Counted from the stretch's first letter, positions 36,641-48,985 are shown. The stretch is 64,000 bases of DNA from Torymus aiolomorphi (GCA_036365515.1 CM070875.1:96014128-96078127); one strand, 5' to 3'. Translations and numbers: made by a program. The notes: generated by a model not told the origin, from the letters alone.

Positions 36641-37314
36641 TACACACAATATCACTGATCATCCCGGTTAGTTGTTTGTAATATTCGTTTAAATAATTAA
36701 AGCTCTCAGAAAGTCGACTGGTGAAAATAATTTATTTACCAGCATCAATGGGGCAATAACTGTTTTTCGACAAGTATTAAATGATTAATTGTTAAATGGT
36801 AATTATGAAAGCATTGATACTTTGTGAAAATTTTTTATTTATTTTACAGAGTCAAGAAGATTTTTGTTGGAGTCAGTAAAGAAAATTGTATGAGGTGAAG
36901 ATTATTATTCGCTACTTCTCAATTTCAAGATAATTATATCTCTAAAAGCTAAAGATAGTAAGAATATTATTGAAATAAGAACCAGAAAGCAGATGCAAAC
37001 GAAGTAGATGAAAATGATTACCAAATACAAATAAAAATATTTCTCCTAATAGGCTTGGATCAAAAACTTTGAGTAGAACACCTAGTAAATCTACAACACC
37101 GGGAAAGGATCTGCAAAAAATTTAAAAGACCAATTATTTAATACACCTCAAAAATTATGAAAGTTAACTATAATGAACATGCTGATGATTCTATGTATGA
37201 ATAAGTTAATGAAAGTGACGAATATAATGGTGGTGCGGAAGAAGAGGATGATAGTACAAGTGAGAGTGAGAATATAAGTGAGAGCGACGTAGCTCGAGTG
37301 AAGTTCAATTAAAG
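36641..37314. other. Sequence before the ORC1-like fragment
   Basis: Broken frames, among them RLGSKTLSRTPSKSTTPG near 37050 and an acidic EEEDDSTSESENISESD near 37240, which fits the low-complexity linker that precedes the AAA+ domain of ORC1. TTTATTTATTTTACAG at 36835-36850 looks like a splice acceptor. Weak support. Confidence 0.3.
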
Positions 37315-37321
37315 CTGCATC

Positions 37322-37595
37322 TATTTAAGTGAAGTTTCAGGTACTGGCAAAACAGCTACCGTAAATGCAGTAATATGCTATTTCAATAAAAATTATAATA
37401 ATGAAAAAAGAATTACCGGGATTTAAATTTATTGATGTCAATGGAATGAGACTTTGTGAATCAACACAAGATTATGTACAAATATGGAAAAAAATTAACA
37501 GGTCAATTTACAATATGGGAAGAAACTCATAAGATGTTACAAGAAAGATTTACTAAATCTAATTCACAAAGAGAAATGACCTTACTGCTTGTAGA
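37322..37595 (+). pseudogene. ORC1-like AAA+ fragment (origin recognition complex subunit 1)
   Basis: Three frames joined give a run typical of the ORC1 AAA+ domain: YLSEVSGTGKTATVNAVI (Walker A GTGKT), then FKFIDVNGMRL and YVQIWKK, then KLTGQFTIWEETHKM, SQREMTLLLVD (start of Walker B). ORC1 is the ATPase of the complex that loads replicative helicase at origins. Frame changes occur in A-runs at 37403-37409 and 37487-37494. The sequence ends in the Walker B codons, where a 6.1-kb element has inserted; the next codon (GAG, Glu) resumes at 43724-43726. Only about 90 residues are recognisable, so this is a decayed copy or a disrupted exon, not a working gene. Confidence 0.75.
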
Positions 37596-37829
37596 CAGTG
37601 CGTCGAAATGCTACTGTAGTCTGGCGCCTGCGCACTAGAGGTCTTCGCCGATTGGGCGCTCGGTAGACGCTCGAGAAGTACGAGTGGTACGGCTGTAGCG
37701 TACGTGTTCAAACAGCGAGCGGAGGACTTGGCGCGTGATACGAGATCCACACATATAACGGAATTATGTAGATGCGCGGTACTAAGCAAGACGAGTATTA
37801 AAATCATTTCTAAACACATGTAGGCGGGG

Positions 37830-39192
37830 GACGCAAGGTCCATGCATATTAGGAAATTACATAAAAGTGCTACAATAAGCAAAACAATTATTTAAATAAT
37901 TTTTAAACCAAAGTAGCCGAGGGAAACAAGGTCCACGCATATTACGGAATAACATAGAAGTGCGACAATAAGCAAAACAATGATTTAAATAATTTCTAAA
38001 TCCAAGTAGCCGGCGGAAACGATGCCCACGTATATTAGAAAATTACCTAAAAGGGCTAAAATAAGCAAAAAAATAATTTAAATAATTTTTAAACCAAAGT
38101 AGCCGGGGGAAACAAGGTCCACGCATATTAGGAAATTACATAAAAGTGCGGCAATAATCAAAACAATTATTTAAATAATTTTTAAACCAAAGTAGGCGGG
38201 GGAACCAAGGTTCACACATATTAGGGCATAACATAGAAGTGCTAGTATAAGCAAAACAATGATCTAAATAATTTTTAAACTAAAGTAGCCGGGGGAAACA
38301 AGGTCTACGCATATTAGGAAATTACATAAAAGTGCTACAAAAAGCAAAACAATTATTTAAATAATTTTTAAACCAAAGTAGCCGGGGGAACCAAGGTCCA
38401 CGCATATTAGGAAATTAAAAAGAGCGACAACAAGTAAAACAATTATTTAAATAATTTTTAAACCAAAGTAGCCGGGGGAAACAAGGTCTACGCATATTAG
38501 GAAATTACATAAAAGTGCTACAAAAAGCAAAACAATTATTTAAATAATTTTTAAACCAAAGTAGCCGGGGGAAACAAGTTCCACGCATATTAGGGAATAA
38601 CATAGAAGTGCTACGATAAGCAAAACAATGATTTAAATAATTTCTCAACTCAAGTAGCCGCTGGAACGGTGTCAACGCAGATTAGAAAATTACATAAAGG
38701 TGCTACAATAAGCAAAACAATTATTTAAATAATTTTTAAACCAAAGTAGACGGGGAAACAAGGTCCACGCATATTGAGGAATAACATAGAAGTGCTACAA
38801 TAAGCAAAACAATGATTTAAATAATTTCTAAATCCATGTAGCCAGGGGAAACGAGGCCCACGCATATTAGGAAATTACATAGAAGTGCTTATACAAGAGG
38901 CAAAACAATTATGTAAAGAATTTTTAAATCAAGGTAGCTGGTGAATACGAGATCCACGCATATTAGGGAATAACGTAGAAGTGCAAGAATAAGCGAAACC
39001 ATTATTAAAATAATTTTTTAACCAAAGTAGCCGGGAGATACGAGGTCCACATATGTGTGGGAATTACATAGAAGTGCTACAATAAGTAAAACATTTATTT
39101 AAATAATTTCTAAACCCACGAGGTCCACGTATGTGAGGGAGTTACGTAGAAGTGCTACAATAAGCAAAACAGTTATTTAAATAATTTATAAA
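37830..39192. repeat. 92-bp tandem array, left (about 14 units)
   Basis: Units marked by AAAGTAGCCGGGGGAAACAA, GGTCCACGCATATTAGG, AATTACATAAAAGTGC and AAGCAAAACAATTATTTAAA. Starts fall about 92-93 bp apart. Confidence 0.92.
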
Positions 39193-39929
39193 CCAAAGTG
39201 GGCCCCGGGGTCTATCTAGTCATAGATGAGCATTTTTCATGCTACCGGGCGCGTCCCCAGGTTGCGGATCGGGGAAGGGCCAGCTGGGACTGGTCAGCTG
39301 CGAATATATTGAATAAGCAGTCCTGGATAGAGGAACGTGAGAATGGACGAATCAATGGGCACAGTATGAGTGGGCTGCGGCCAACGGTCTGTGGATATTC
39401 CGCTCAGACTAGGCAAGGGGACAGTAGTAAACTCCTCGACCGGGGTGTTGCGTGAAGTTAGTGCCTAACCTCTGTGCGTAAGTCCCTGAAATACGGGCGA
39501 AAACCTAGTGAAAGTGCATGTTCAATGTGAAAAGTGCAACACGTATTCACCGACTGGAACCAATGGAAGGGTTGAACCAGGTCAGGCGGGCGCAGGTGTG
39601 AAGGATTACATGGTCAATATTTCCTTATACCCGAAGCTGCGTAGGGCAAATCGCACACCGTCTAGCCTGAGGTTTGGGTCAGGTGTTGGGACGGACCCAA
39701 TATCGCCCACTCGGTAGGGGTGACGTTAAACCTTTTGCTTCATTATGGCGCGGGCCTATCCCGTAACCTTTTTCTGTAGAGTCACTAGGTGCCGGTAGGA
39801 GTGACCGTCCGACAAACCGCCTCTCGGCTTCGGCACCCATAAATAGGGTTTCTTACAGGCGGGGATAGTAGCCACACCGAGGTGTGGCTCCCATAATGGG
39901 CGAACCGTCTTAAAACACAGATTGTATGC
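39193..39929 (+). other. 5' leader of the R1-like element
   Basis: Non-coding, GC-rich. Contains GCGTCCCCAGGTTGCGGATC near 39250 and an inverted pair (CACACCGAGGTGTGGC, 39872-39887) just before the frame. Confidence 0.5.
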
Positions 39930-42359
39930 ATGATGACTCACCTCAAAATCAAAGATATAGATGTAGAAATCCAAGGAAGGGAAGGCGGAGCGAACACGCC
40001 GCCTGACCGCACAGCCCGAACGATCCTGGATGTGGCGAGTGATAGCAGATCCGATGGAACTAGCACATTCGCCCAGGAGATGACGCGGCTGGTAAGTGAG
40101 AGTAGAGATCAGCGGGACCAATCGGAGAGAATGAGAGAAATCCTGGACGTCATGAAGCGCCTACTGAGATGCATGCGGGACATGACTTCCAAGCAGAAGA
40201 ACATCGCAATGCCGGTAAAAGATGGGATAATAGTTCTGACCGCAGCGGCCGAGGCTCTAGAGGAAGTCCGCTCAGCCGGGGTACAACCAGCACGTGGAAC
40301 GGCAGCAGATGATAGAAATGGGGAAGCACCGGTAATTAGAGAGCGAGCAGCGGGGAAGGCGACTCCGAGCAAAAAGCGTCGATTAAGGGACAGCCCGGTG
40401 CAGGATCCCCCATCCAAGAGAGGGAGGACGGAGCAGGACGGATTCACCACAGTCACCAGGAAAAAGAAGCCGACGCAGCCAGATAGTGGGAAGATCATGG
40501 GTCCTCAACAGCAGCAGCAGGACAGGAAGGAGAAGAAGGTAAATCCTCGACCTCGACGATGCGCAATACACATAACGTCAACCGGGAAGAAGAGTTATGC
40601 AAAGATACTTAAGGACCTCACTTCTAAGGTTAAACCTGAGGAAGCGAAGGCGGCCGTGAGAAACACCCGACTGACTAAAAACGGTGGGGATCTCATAGAA
40701 CTGGAGAAGCGATCGGAAGACAAGGAGGCCTTCCAGAGAGTTATCCAGGAAAATCTGGGAAATAAATACCAGGTTAAAGGCCTCACTCCAAGGCTTACAC
40801 TGGAAATAGGCGGAATGACGTGCGTGACCACCGAAGAACAGGTAAACGCTCGGCAAGGTTATGGAGGCGCTATTAAGGAGCAGAATTCAGATCACGATAT
40901 AACAGTCAGGGGGTGTTTATCGGAAAACCAGCATGGATTTAGAAAGGATTTTTCGACGATAGGCGCGATACGATCGGTCACCGCGGCGGTGGGGCGATCA
41001 AGGGAACGATGTCACGGAGCGCGACCACTGGTGTTGGTAGCAACGCTGGACGTTAAAAACGCTTTCAATTCGGCACGCTGGGCAGACCTACTCGCAGCGC
41101 TGAGGGGCTTCGGGGTCCCACCCTACATACTACGCGTAGCAGAGGACTACTTTCGGGATCGCGAACTCGTTATCGAGACGAGCGAAGGGACAGTGGTTAG
41201 GGAAATTACGGCAGGCGTTGCACAGGGATCACTGTTGGGCCCCGATTTTTGGATCGCGTCGTACGACGGATTGCTGCGCCTGGACATGCCCAACGGGGCA
41301 TTTTTCGTAGGATATGAGGACGACGTCGCGGTGGTGGTAGAAGCTAGGAACGCGGACTTGGCACAACTTATCTTGTGCCAGGTAATGAAACGAGTAACTA
41401 GGTGGATGACGGAGCACGGGCTCAGTCTCGCGCTGGCGAAAACCGAGGTAGTACTATTGACACGTAAAGAGATCCCTACAATACTACCGGTGTACGTAGG
41501 ATCCGAGTTAGTAACTACGAGGCCGACTGCGAAGTATCTAGGTGTCACGCTGGACTCAAAGCTTTGCTTTTGGCCCCACATCAGGGAAGTAACGGCAAAG
41601 GCAGAAGCACGTATAGCGGCGCTAAGTAGGTTAATGCACAACGTTGGAGGCCCGCGAACATCCAAGAGAAGACTTCTCATGGCGACGACCAACTCTATAC
41701 TCCTCTATGGAGCGGAGATTTGGGCTGATGCCATGGAAGTTATCAAGTACAGGAAGAGAATGGTGGCGGTGCAGCGACGAGGTGCGCTGAGAGTTGCATG
41801 CGCGTATCGGACGGTGTCGGTAGAGGCTGTGGCGGTGATAGCTGGTATGATTCCGATCGACCTGCTCGCACGGGAACGGAAGCAGATCTACGATAGGAGC
41901 GCAGAAGTAGGACGGGCAGACGCGGAGGGCGAAGCCCGCCGCCAGATGCTACAAACTTGGCATGAGAGGTGGAGGGCGGGAACGAAGGGTAGATGGACCT
42001 ACTTATTGATTCAAGACATAACGAGGTGGCTGGGACGGAAGTACGAAGAGGTTAACTTTTACCTTACGCAGTTCCTGAGAGGACATTGATACTTTCGATC
42101 TTACCTATTTAAATTATTTAAAATAAATACGCCGAAATGTAAATACTGCGGGCACGAGAGGGATGACGCGGAACACACCTTTTTCGCATGTAAAAGGTGG
42201 GCCGCGGAACGACAACGTTTGGTGGTGATGGTAGGGCGACTCTCGCCCGACGTGGTGATCGAATGCATGCTTTCAGGGAAAGACCGATGGGACGCGATAA
42301 ATACCTTCATCGAAGGGGTACTGCGCGCGAAAAAACGAGACGGATTCTTAATAGATTAG
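39930..42359 (+). pseudogene. Fused ORF1-reverse transcriptase of the R1-like element
   Basis: 719 codons open to TGA at 42087-42089, then the same frame continues about 90 codons to TAG at 42357. Residues 1-290 look like ORF1 (basic, low complexity; KKRRLRDSP, KSYAKILKDLTSKV), but its zinc knuckles are absent. From about residue 308 (LSENQHGFRKDFSTIGAI) it is the middle and C-terminal part of a non-LTR RT: VATLDVKNAFNSARW, GVAQGSLLGP, then FVGYEDDVAVVV, where the usual YADD is YEDD. After the stop come CKYCGHERDDAEHTFFACKR, the C-terminal CCHC motif. The apurinic endonuclease and N-terminal RT are missing, so an in-frame deletion fused the two ORFs. It cannot retrotranspose alone. Confidence 0.88.
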
Positions 42360-42439
42360 ATAGGGCATCGTAGAAAGAAAGAACGTAGGAAGGACGGATG
42401 ACGCCCTCGAAATAATAATTGCATTGCAAGTCGACGCGA

Positions 42440-43510
42440 TTCTCTTAAATGCGTGGATCGCGTATCCCCCGCCTACTTTGGCTTAGAAATTATTTAAATA
42501 ATTGTTTTGCTTATTGTAGCACTTCTATGCAACTCCCTCACATACGTGGACCTCGTATCTCCCGGCTACTTGGGTATATAAATTATTTAAATAATTTTTT
42601 TGCTTATTGTAGCACTTCTATGTTATTCCCTAATATACGTGGACCTCGTTGCTCCCAGCTACTTTGGCTTAAAAATTATTTAAATAACTGTTTTACTTGT
42701 TGTTGCACTTTTATTTAATTTCCTAATATGCGTGAACCTTGTTTCCCTCGGCTACTTTGGTTTAAAAATTATTTAAATAATAATTTTGCTTATTGTAGCA
42801 CTTTTAGGAAATTTTCTAATATGCGTGGACCTTGTTTCCACCGGCTACTTTGGTTTAAAAATTATTTACATAATTGTTTTGCTTATTGTAGAACTTTTAT
42901 GTAATTTTCTAATATACGTGGACATCGTTTCCCCCGTCAACTTCGGTTTCAAAATTATTGAAATAATTGTTTTGGTTATTGTCGCACTTCTATGTAAGTC
43001 CCTCACATACTTGGACCTCGTATCCCCCGGCTACTTGGGTTTTGAAATTATTTAAATCATTGCTTTGCTTATCGTAGCACTTCTATGTTATTCCGTAATA
43101 TGCGTGAACCTTCTTGCCCCCGGCTACTTTGGTTTAAAAATTATTTAAATAATTGTTTTGCTTATTGTAGCACTTTTGTGTAATTTTCTAATATGCGTGG
43201 ACATGGTTTCCCCCGCCAACATTGGTTAAAAATTATTTAAATAATTGTTTTGCTTATTGTTGCACTTCTATGTAATTCCCTCACATACGTGAACCTCGTA
43301 TCCCCCGACTACTTTGGTTTAAAAATTATTTAAATAATTGTTTTGCTTATTGTCGCACTTTTATGTAATTTCCTAATATGCATGAACCTTGTTTTCCCCG
43401 GCTACTTTGGTTTAAAAATGATTAAAATAATTGTTTTGCTTATTGTAGCACTTTTATGTAATTTTCTAATATGAATAGACCTTGCGTCCCCCGCCTATAT
43501 GGGTTTAGAA
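42440..43510. repeat. 92-bp tandem array, right (inverted, about 11-12 units)
   Basis: Reverse complement of the left array: TTTAAATAATTGTTTTGCTT, ATTGTAGCACTTCTATGTAA, CGTGGACCTCGTATCCCCCG, CTACTTTGGTTT. Units vary by substitutions. Confidence 0.92.
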
Positions 43511-43723
43511 GTGATTTTAATACTCGGCTTGCTTAGTACAGCGCATCTACGTAACTCCGTTATATGTGTGGGCTTTGTGTCATGCGCCAAGTCCTCCGCT
43601 CGCTGTTTGAAAACGCGCGCTACAGTCGTACCACTCGTACTTCTCGAGCACCTACCGAGCGCTCAATCGGCGAAGACCACCAGGCGCAAGACTACAGTAG
43701 CATATCGACGCACTGCTTGTAGA

Positions 43724-44791
43724 TGAGATATTAAATAACAAAAAATGACATGTAATCAGTGTTTTCTGTACTAAATAAAACAAAATACCGGTATGATGTG
43801 TTGCCTGAAGTGTTTATAAAATCAAATTTTATTGATAACAAATAACATAGTGATTAAAAAGTGACATCTAATCAGTGTTTTGTGTAATAAGTAAAATAAA
43901 GTAATGGTATGACGTGTTACATGAAGTGTTTATAATTAAATTTTAAAACTTTAAAAGTGTTGAGAATTGTATCATTAATGGTTGGCTCATTGGGGTACTA
44001 TATACAATATAGAAAAATATCAACTACTGCATTATCACATAAGTGTAAATATAAACATTTAAAATATGTTTATTATGTTGGTGATGTATGGATTCAAGGA
44101 CTTATGTGATGAATCTTGGACGCTAGTTTATTATATGTGTGTGTGAAAAAACTATATCAAATAAACAATAAAAATTAGTACAGAGAAGTAAACATTTGGC
44201 ATTTGTGAAATAACTTGTTTTTTGTAATATAAACACATGATATTTTCCAGTGAAATACATTTGTGGGCTTTTATGTCAGTGAAACATACATTATTTTGCG
44301 TATTTTGATAAAAGTTTTGTGAAGTGAAAAGGTTAAATGATTAAAATAGGAGTGAATAAATAATAAGTGAATTTAAAAAACCGCTGCCAATTCATTGGCA
44401 CGTGGCTTTCTCAAAATTAATTTATAGATTTATTTAATTAATTTTTAAAGCCAAATTTGAAAATTAATGCACCTATTTATGACATCATGGTAATACAATT
44501 AATGACGGGCATTATACTAATATATTAATGAAGAAAGATAAATATATCAAGTATTACGATTTAATAATCGCATACAATAAAAAAACATTCAAATTTAAAA
44601 CTTTCGTCCATAACTATACTACTTACTAACATTTAATAATGTTATCAATAATATACTAAACAAATCTCATAATGTTTTTACACTATGTAATTATTATTTT
44701 CTCTTATAAAGTTGTGAAATCTATCTCAAAAAACTTTTTACAAAAGTTTAAACTAAGGCAAGTATTAGTCTCTCTCTCCCTCCCTCTCAAT

Positions 44792-44855
<64 letters not shown>

Positions 44856-45263
44856 CAACACGTTCTTTAAAAAACTAATTTTTTAAATATATTCTAACAA
44901 CACAATTTATCTATAGTCCTTTTATTTACTCTAATCTCATCTATTCAATAAGCACTCTCTACAAATGGTAATAATTTTTTTCGGGACTGTACAAATAATA
45001 ATATTGTTAATAAAACTTTCTACGAAAGTATAAAATAAGGCAAAAATAGAAGTGTTTTCTGTATAATCTATAAAATAATATTTATGATTTTTTAAAAGAA
45101 GTCAAATAAATACTAGTAAAAAAGTCTTTTACTTCTTTGAGTCAATGTATGCTCAACAAATTATAAATACATTCAAATTGTTCACTGCGAATCAAACAAA
45201 CGAAAGTTGTGAAATAATCATTTATCGATAGTCAAATAATGCAAACCATTCTCCGAAAAACTG
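43724..45263. other. AT-rich sequence right of the 6.1-kb element
   Basis: The first bases (GAG, then ATATTAAATAACAAAAAATGA) would continue the ORC1 frame only for a few codons. A two-copy tandem repeat of about 115 bp lies at 43733-43945 (CATGTAATCAGTGTTTTCTG and its variant). An inverted copy of the 6.21-kb palindromic segment is at 44380-44420, and a (CT)n tract at 44805-44852. No gene seen. Confidence 0.5.
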
Positions 45264-45493
45264 TGTAACGTGATGCGCTTATCGCATCACATTGAAAGGG
45301 AAAAATCAATGTATCAGAAAACTGGCGGGAGGCGAGAATCTGCCCAGACACCGAGCTATGTGCACACACGCACACACATAGCTAATCAGGTGTCTTTTTT
45401 TCCATGTGTTGAGGCACACGGGGGACGAGCAGCCGATGCGCGCGTCGAAACTTACCGCCTAGGAGCTCGAGCCGACGACGATGAGCAGCAGCC

Positions 45494-45563
<70 letters not shown>

Positions 45564-47498
45564 AAACGAGATGGCACACGAAGAACGCCGAGTCACATGT
45601 CCATGCGGCTCACAAACGACGCACACGGATAAATACAACTGTGCACCGAGAGTGAGCGCACCCATGTGTACTCGGCCGCCATGTCGTGCAAACAGCGTTT
45701 GGCCACGGAAGACGACGACGACGACGACGATCACCGAGGCCCTACTCACACACACGATAGGCGGAAGCGAGAACGCGGAGAGAGGCTGTCCGACGGCCAC
45801 GAGGCCGACAGCTCCACGTGTATCGGCGCGGCGAGAGAGATGCAACAAGCAACCGTTCTGCGCATAGTACTCGAACGGGTACAAGAGTGAGAGAGACACT
45901 GCGCAGCGGCGCACCGGTATGAGTGAGAGAGAGAGAGAGATACAGTGAGTAGCAGCATATGCGCTGCACAGATCGCCCGTATAGGAGCAGGAGAGCGAGG
46001 AAGAGAGCGCGGCGGTACTAGATCGAATGAGAGCGAGAGAGAAAGCAAGAGCGAGACACGACTAGCAGTAGCCGATATGCATCTAGCAACCGCGTATGAT
46101 ATCCTGGGAGCGAACGATAGCGTAGCAGCGCTTGTATGCATGCGGGAGAGCCCGAGAAAGCCAGCGGCAGCCTGCGAGCTGCCCACGGCGTGTCTGTGTG
46201 TGAGTAGGAGTATGAGAGAGAGGGAGAGAAGGCCAGCGGCAGCCTGCGTGCTGCATCCGGGCGGTATGAGAGGGGCGCGCGGAGATAGCTAGAAGTATGA
46301 GCGCGAGAGCAAGAGAGAGATGCGGATTGAATCAAATGACCGCTCGAGTGAAGTAGCGGAGGCGCTCACGGGCTAAAGGCGCGCCGCCACTGTTCGTTGC
46401 CTTTCAATATGAGTAAACTCTTCAAACTGCGCGCGCAACAGGTGGCAGCAGTGAGAATCGGTTCCGCGAGAAACTGGATATCACGTGATACCTAGCCCTA
46501 CCTATCGCCCTATCTACCGCCCTAGGAGTGATAAAGAGAGAAAAGACCTAACTGATGAAAAAGACGGGAATTGTGAGAGCGCCGTTTCCGCCATCTTCAG
46601 TCTGGATCTAACCGTGGTGCCATACGCTAGTAAAATACACGCAGTGAGAGATATAGTCCAATTTGTTGTTTTTAGTGGAAGAGTAATAGTCGTTAGAGTA
46701 GTAGAGAGTGTACGAGATAGTGTAGGGAAGTAGTGGAAGTAGTCGGTTAGAGTTAATGGGATAGAGATAGCCGGAGAATTGCTGAGGAGGGTGAAAGGAG
46801 AGCAGCCAGACGCCACAAGTCGATTCCACCGCCCGAGCCAACGGTGAGATTTATACTTGCTCTCGTCGGGCGGCACCTTACTTTCCACCCCCGACCCTCA
46901 ATAATATATCTGCTTATACTGCATTTGATAATTGCGAGCGACGGCCCAAGCGTGGTGCCAAAGTGCGTTCTCTCTCTCTCTCTCTCGCGTGTGTAAGTGT
47001 GCGGTTAGAAAAGTGCCCGTGGGCCAGTGCGCGGCCATTTTGTTAAGAATAACGTAAACGCAACCGCCCGTGAGTGAAGTAAGGAGGAGAACAAACGTTT
47101 CGTATATTAGCAGAAATTAATAGTCATTTCTTTTTCTTTATTTTTGTATTTATGTTATCCTTGTGTTGTGACTGATGCTGAGTAGAAATCAGTTGGTCGT
47201 GTCATAAATTTTCCCGTTGGAGTCAGTTATCGCCGAGGGTTTCGACCGCCCCCAGGTCGTCGTCCGTGAAGTCACGCCCGAGATCGTGAGAGTCCGAGAG
47301 CAGCCGTGCAGAAGGAAGTTAGTTCCGCGTAGTCGCCGTGATCTGGGGCCCATCCCGAATAAAATTCGGTTGCAACGACGGACGCGATTGTGTGGAGTTG
47401 GGGAATTAAATTAGTAGCCGTGCTAGTGTTAGATACCAAGCCCTCGAGGCGAGTTAGTGAACCGTTCGGTTTGGGGGAATAAAATCTGCAACGTTACA
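45264..47498. mobile_element. Probable solo LTR, 2.2 kb, with ACTG duplication
   Basis: Starts TGTAACG and ends ACGTTACA, flanked by ACTG on both sides (45260-45263; 47499-47502). Contains a (GA)n tract (45497-45562), GA-rich irregular sequence to about 46370, and AATAAA signals near 47357 and 47479. At 46442 TGGCAGCAGTGAGAATC looks like a primer-binding site, which would be odd inside a solo LTR; a partial element is an alternative. Long frames here are low-complexity artefacts. Confidence 0.6.
45497..45562. repeat. (GA)n microsatellite
   Basis: About 66 bp of GA inside the probable LTR. Confidence 0.95.
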
Positions 47499-48327
47499 AC
47501 TGTATGACTATGTTCTCAGAAATATATTCAAATTTCTTCATTCTTCTATACAAATTAAACACAAGAAAGTACTGAAATCAATTAATTGTAGTTAAGTACC
47601 GGCCATAAGAACTTTTCGTACCTCGCGTGTAAAATTACATTTTACGCCCACGTTGTAACTTCAAAATTATTCAGCCAGCGGGCATAAAGTACTACATAAC
47701 GCCCAAGAGGCACAATAATTCACACACTCCTACAAATCTTTATAGTACCTACGTACTTTACGCCCCTGTGAGCGAAAATTATTCTAATTATATAACTATA
47801 ATGCCTTATATTTATTTCTAAAATTCATAAGAATTTTTTCAGATATTTACGTAAAGTCAAAACCTACATAAAAAAATTACATAGTTACCAATATATCACT
47901 ATTTTTCATTATTCCTCCTAAATTTTGATCTTTCTATAATATTACGCATCCTGGAAGGACAAAAGAAGTCTTGAGCTGCTCTAGCAGGGGTGGTCCTCCG
48001 ATCTCCCATACATCCTTGGAGGGCCCGACGGTTTGCAGTTTACCGGTGGGCTACTTAAATGTAGAATACTAAATTTCTTCATAAATTCATTAACAATATA
48101 TACCTATAAGTCCACTATAAATAATTACATTGACTCTGATTTGTATCTGATGCCGTTAAGTACAACATATCCGTACATGTGCAAAATCATGATTTACACT
48201 TCATTACCAAACATATTATTCCTTGTATCCGTCCTTTTTAAACGAGAATAAAATAAAAAATTCATATAAATTTATAGCCTACTCAAAATTGCTTTACATT
48301 TTACTAACCGTTTTATAAGCAACATAT
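47499..48327. other. AT-rich sequence with an inverted-repeat partner at 57 kb
   Basis: No gene. 47905-48055 (GGAAGGACAAAAGAAGTCTT and GACGGTTTGCAGTT) is matched in reverse at about 56925-57085, so the LTR element is flanked by inverted copies of this segment. Confidence 0.6.
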
Positions 48328-48985
48328 TGTTACGTCTGTGACTTATCCTTAAATTTAAATTTAATACTCATATTCTCATCAGTGATTTTCTGACCCACAA
48401 AAGACGTAAATGCAAAATTATACGACACAGCATTTCGTTCATGCGACACCGTGACGTAGCGAGTCACCAATCTCCATAAAGACAACGCGTACAATTTTTA
48501 CAAATCAGCATTTCACAATGCTACCATTTAAACGTGTATAAGTCGCAACAAAGAGTTTCTTAATAAGATGATCCCACATTATCGTTCAATATCATCTGTA
48601 GCCCAATTATCCTGCATTATATATACAGCAAAGTGCGCCGCGCGCACCAGTCACAGTTCAAACCATATTACAGGACAACTGGAGAACTCCGTCGGCCCAA
48701 GACGACATTCGAGAGAAATTCAAATTAAGAGTTGTTATCGCAGTTAATTCGCGAACTCAGTACGCTACGGTCGAAAGTAGAAGTAGTTATTTTGTAAGGG
48801 TCAATAAGAGCCCATATCAATTTATAAGTTAGATTTCACATAAATAAATAATTATTACTCAAGTTATCGGGTACAATTCATTTCGGAGAACCTTCATCAT
48901 CAGAAGAGGATGTTTTCAATTACAACCAAAAATATAAGAATACCGTATATATAAAAGTATATTCCCCGATTTTCGAGACCTAACA
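48328..48985 (+). repeat. 5' LTR
   Basis: Starts TGTTACGTCTGTGACTTATC and ends CGAGACCTAACA. TATATATA at about 48618-48625 may be the promoter. It differs from the 3' LTR by scattered substitutions and small indels. Confidence 0.9.

Larger units (their letters stand above)
39193..42437 (+). mobile_element. R1-like non-LTR retrotransposon, internally deleted
   Basis: GC-richer insert between the two arrays: a 5' leader of about 740 bp, one fused frame, and a short 3' segment. No poly(A) tail is obvious at the junction with the right array near 42438. The amino-acid motifs point to the R1 or a neighbouring clade. Confidence 0.75.
37596..43715. mobile_element. 6.1-kb TIR element with inverted satellite arrays, 8-bp TSD
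   Basis: Terminal inverted repeats begin CAGTGCGTCGAAATGCTACT (left) and CAGTGCGTCGATATGCTACT (right, reversed), continuing about 230 bp. A perfect duplication CTTGTAGA flanks it (37588-37595; 43716-43723). An 8-bp duplication with CAGTG ends suggests hAT or another 8-bp-TSD group; no transposase is present. Two inverted arrays of a 92-bp unit enclose an R1-like element. Confidence 0.88.

Noticed and set aside
36641..37595. Working ORC1 gene interpretation
   Set aside because: Two frameshifts, upstream stops and a 6.1-kb insertion in Walker B; only about 90 residues are recognisable.
41147..41692. Minus-strand frame of 181 residues within the R1-like element
   Set aside because: Antisense shadow of the RT frame, which carries the real motifs.
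42449..43055. 89-residue repeated frames in the right satellite array
   Set aside because: Fortuitous translation of the 92-bp repeat; no start conservation and the units drift in frame.
45270..46335. Several overlapping 100-150-residue frames on both strands
   Set aside because: Low-complexity GA/CT-rich sequence inside a probable LTR; no conserved domain and no consistent start.
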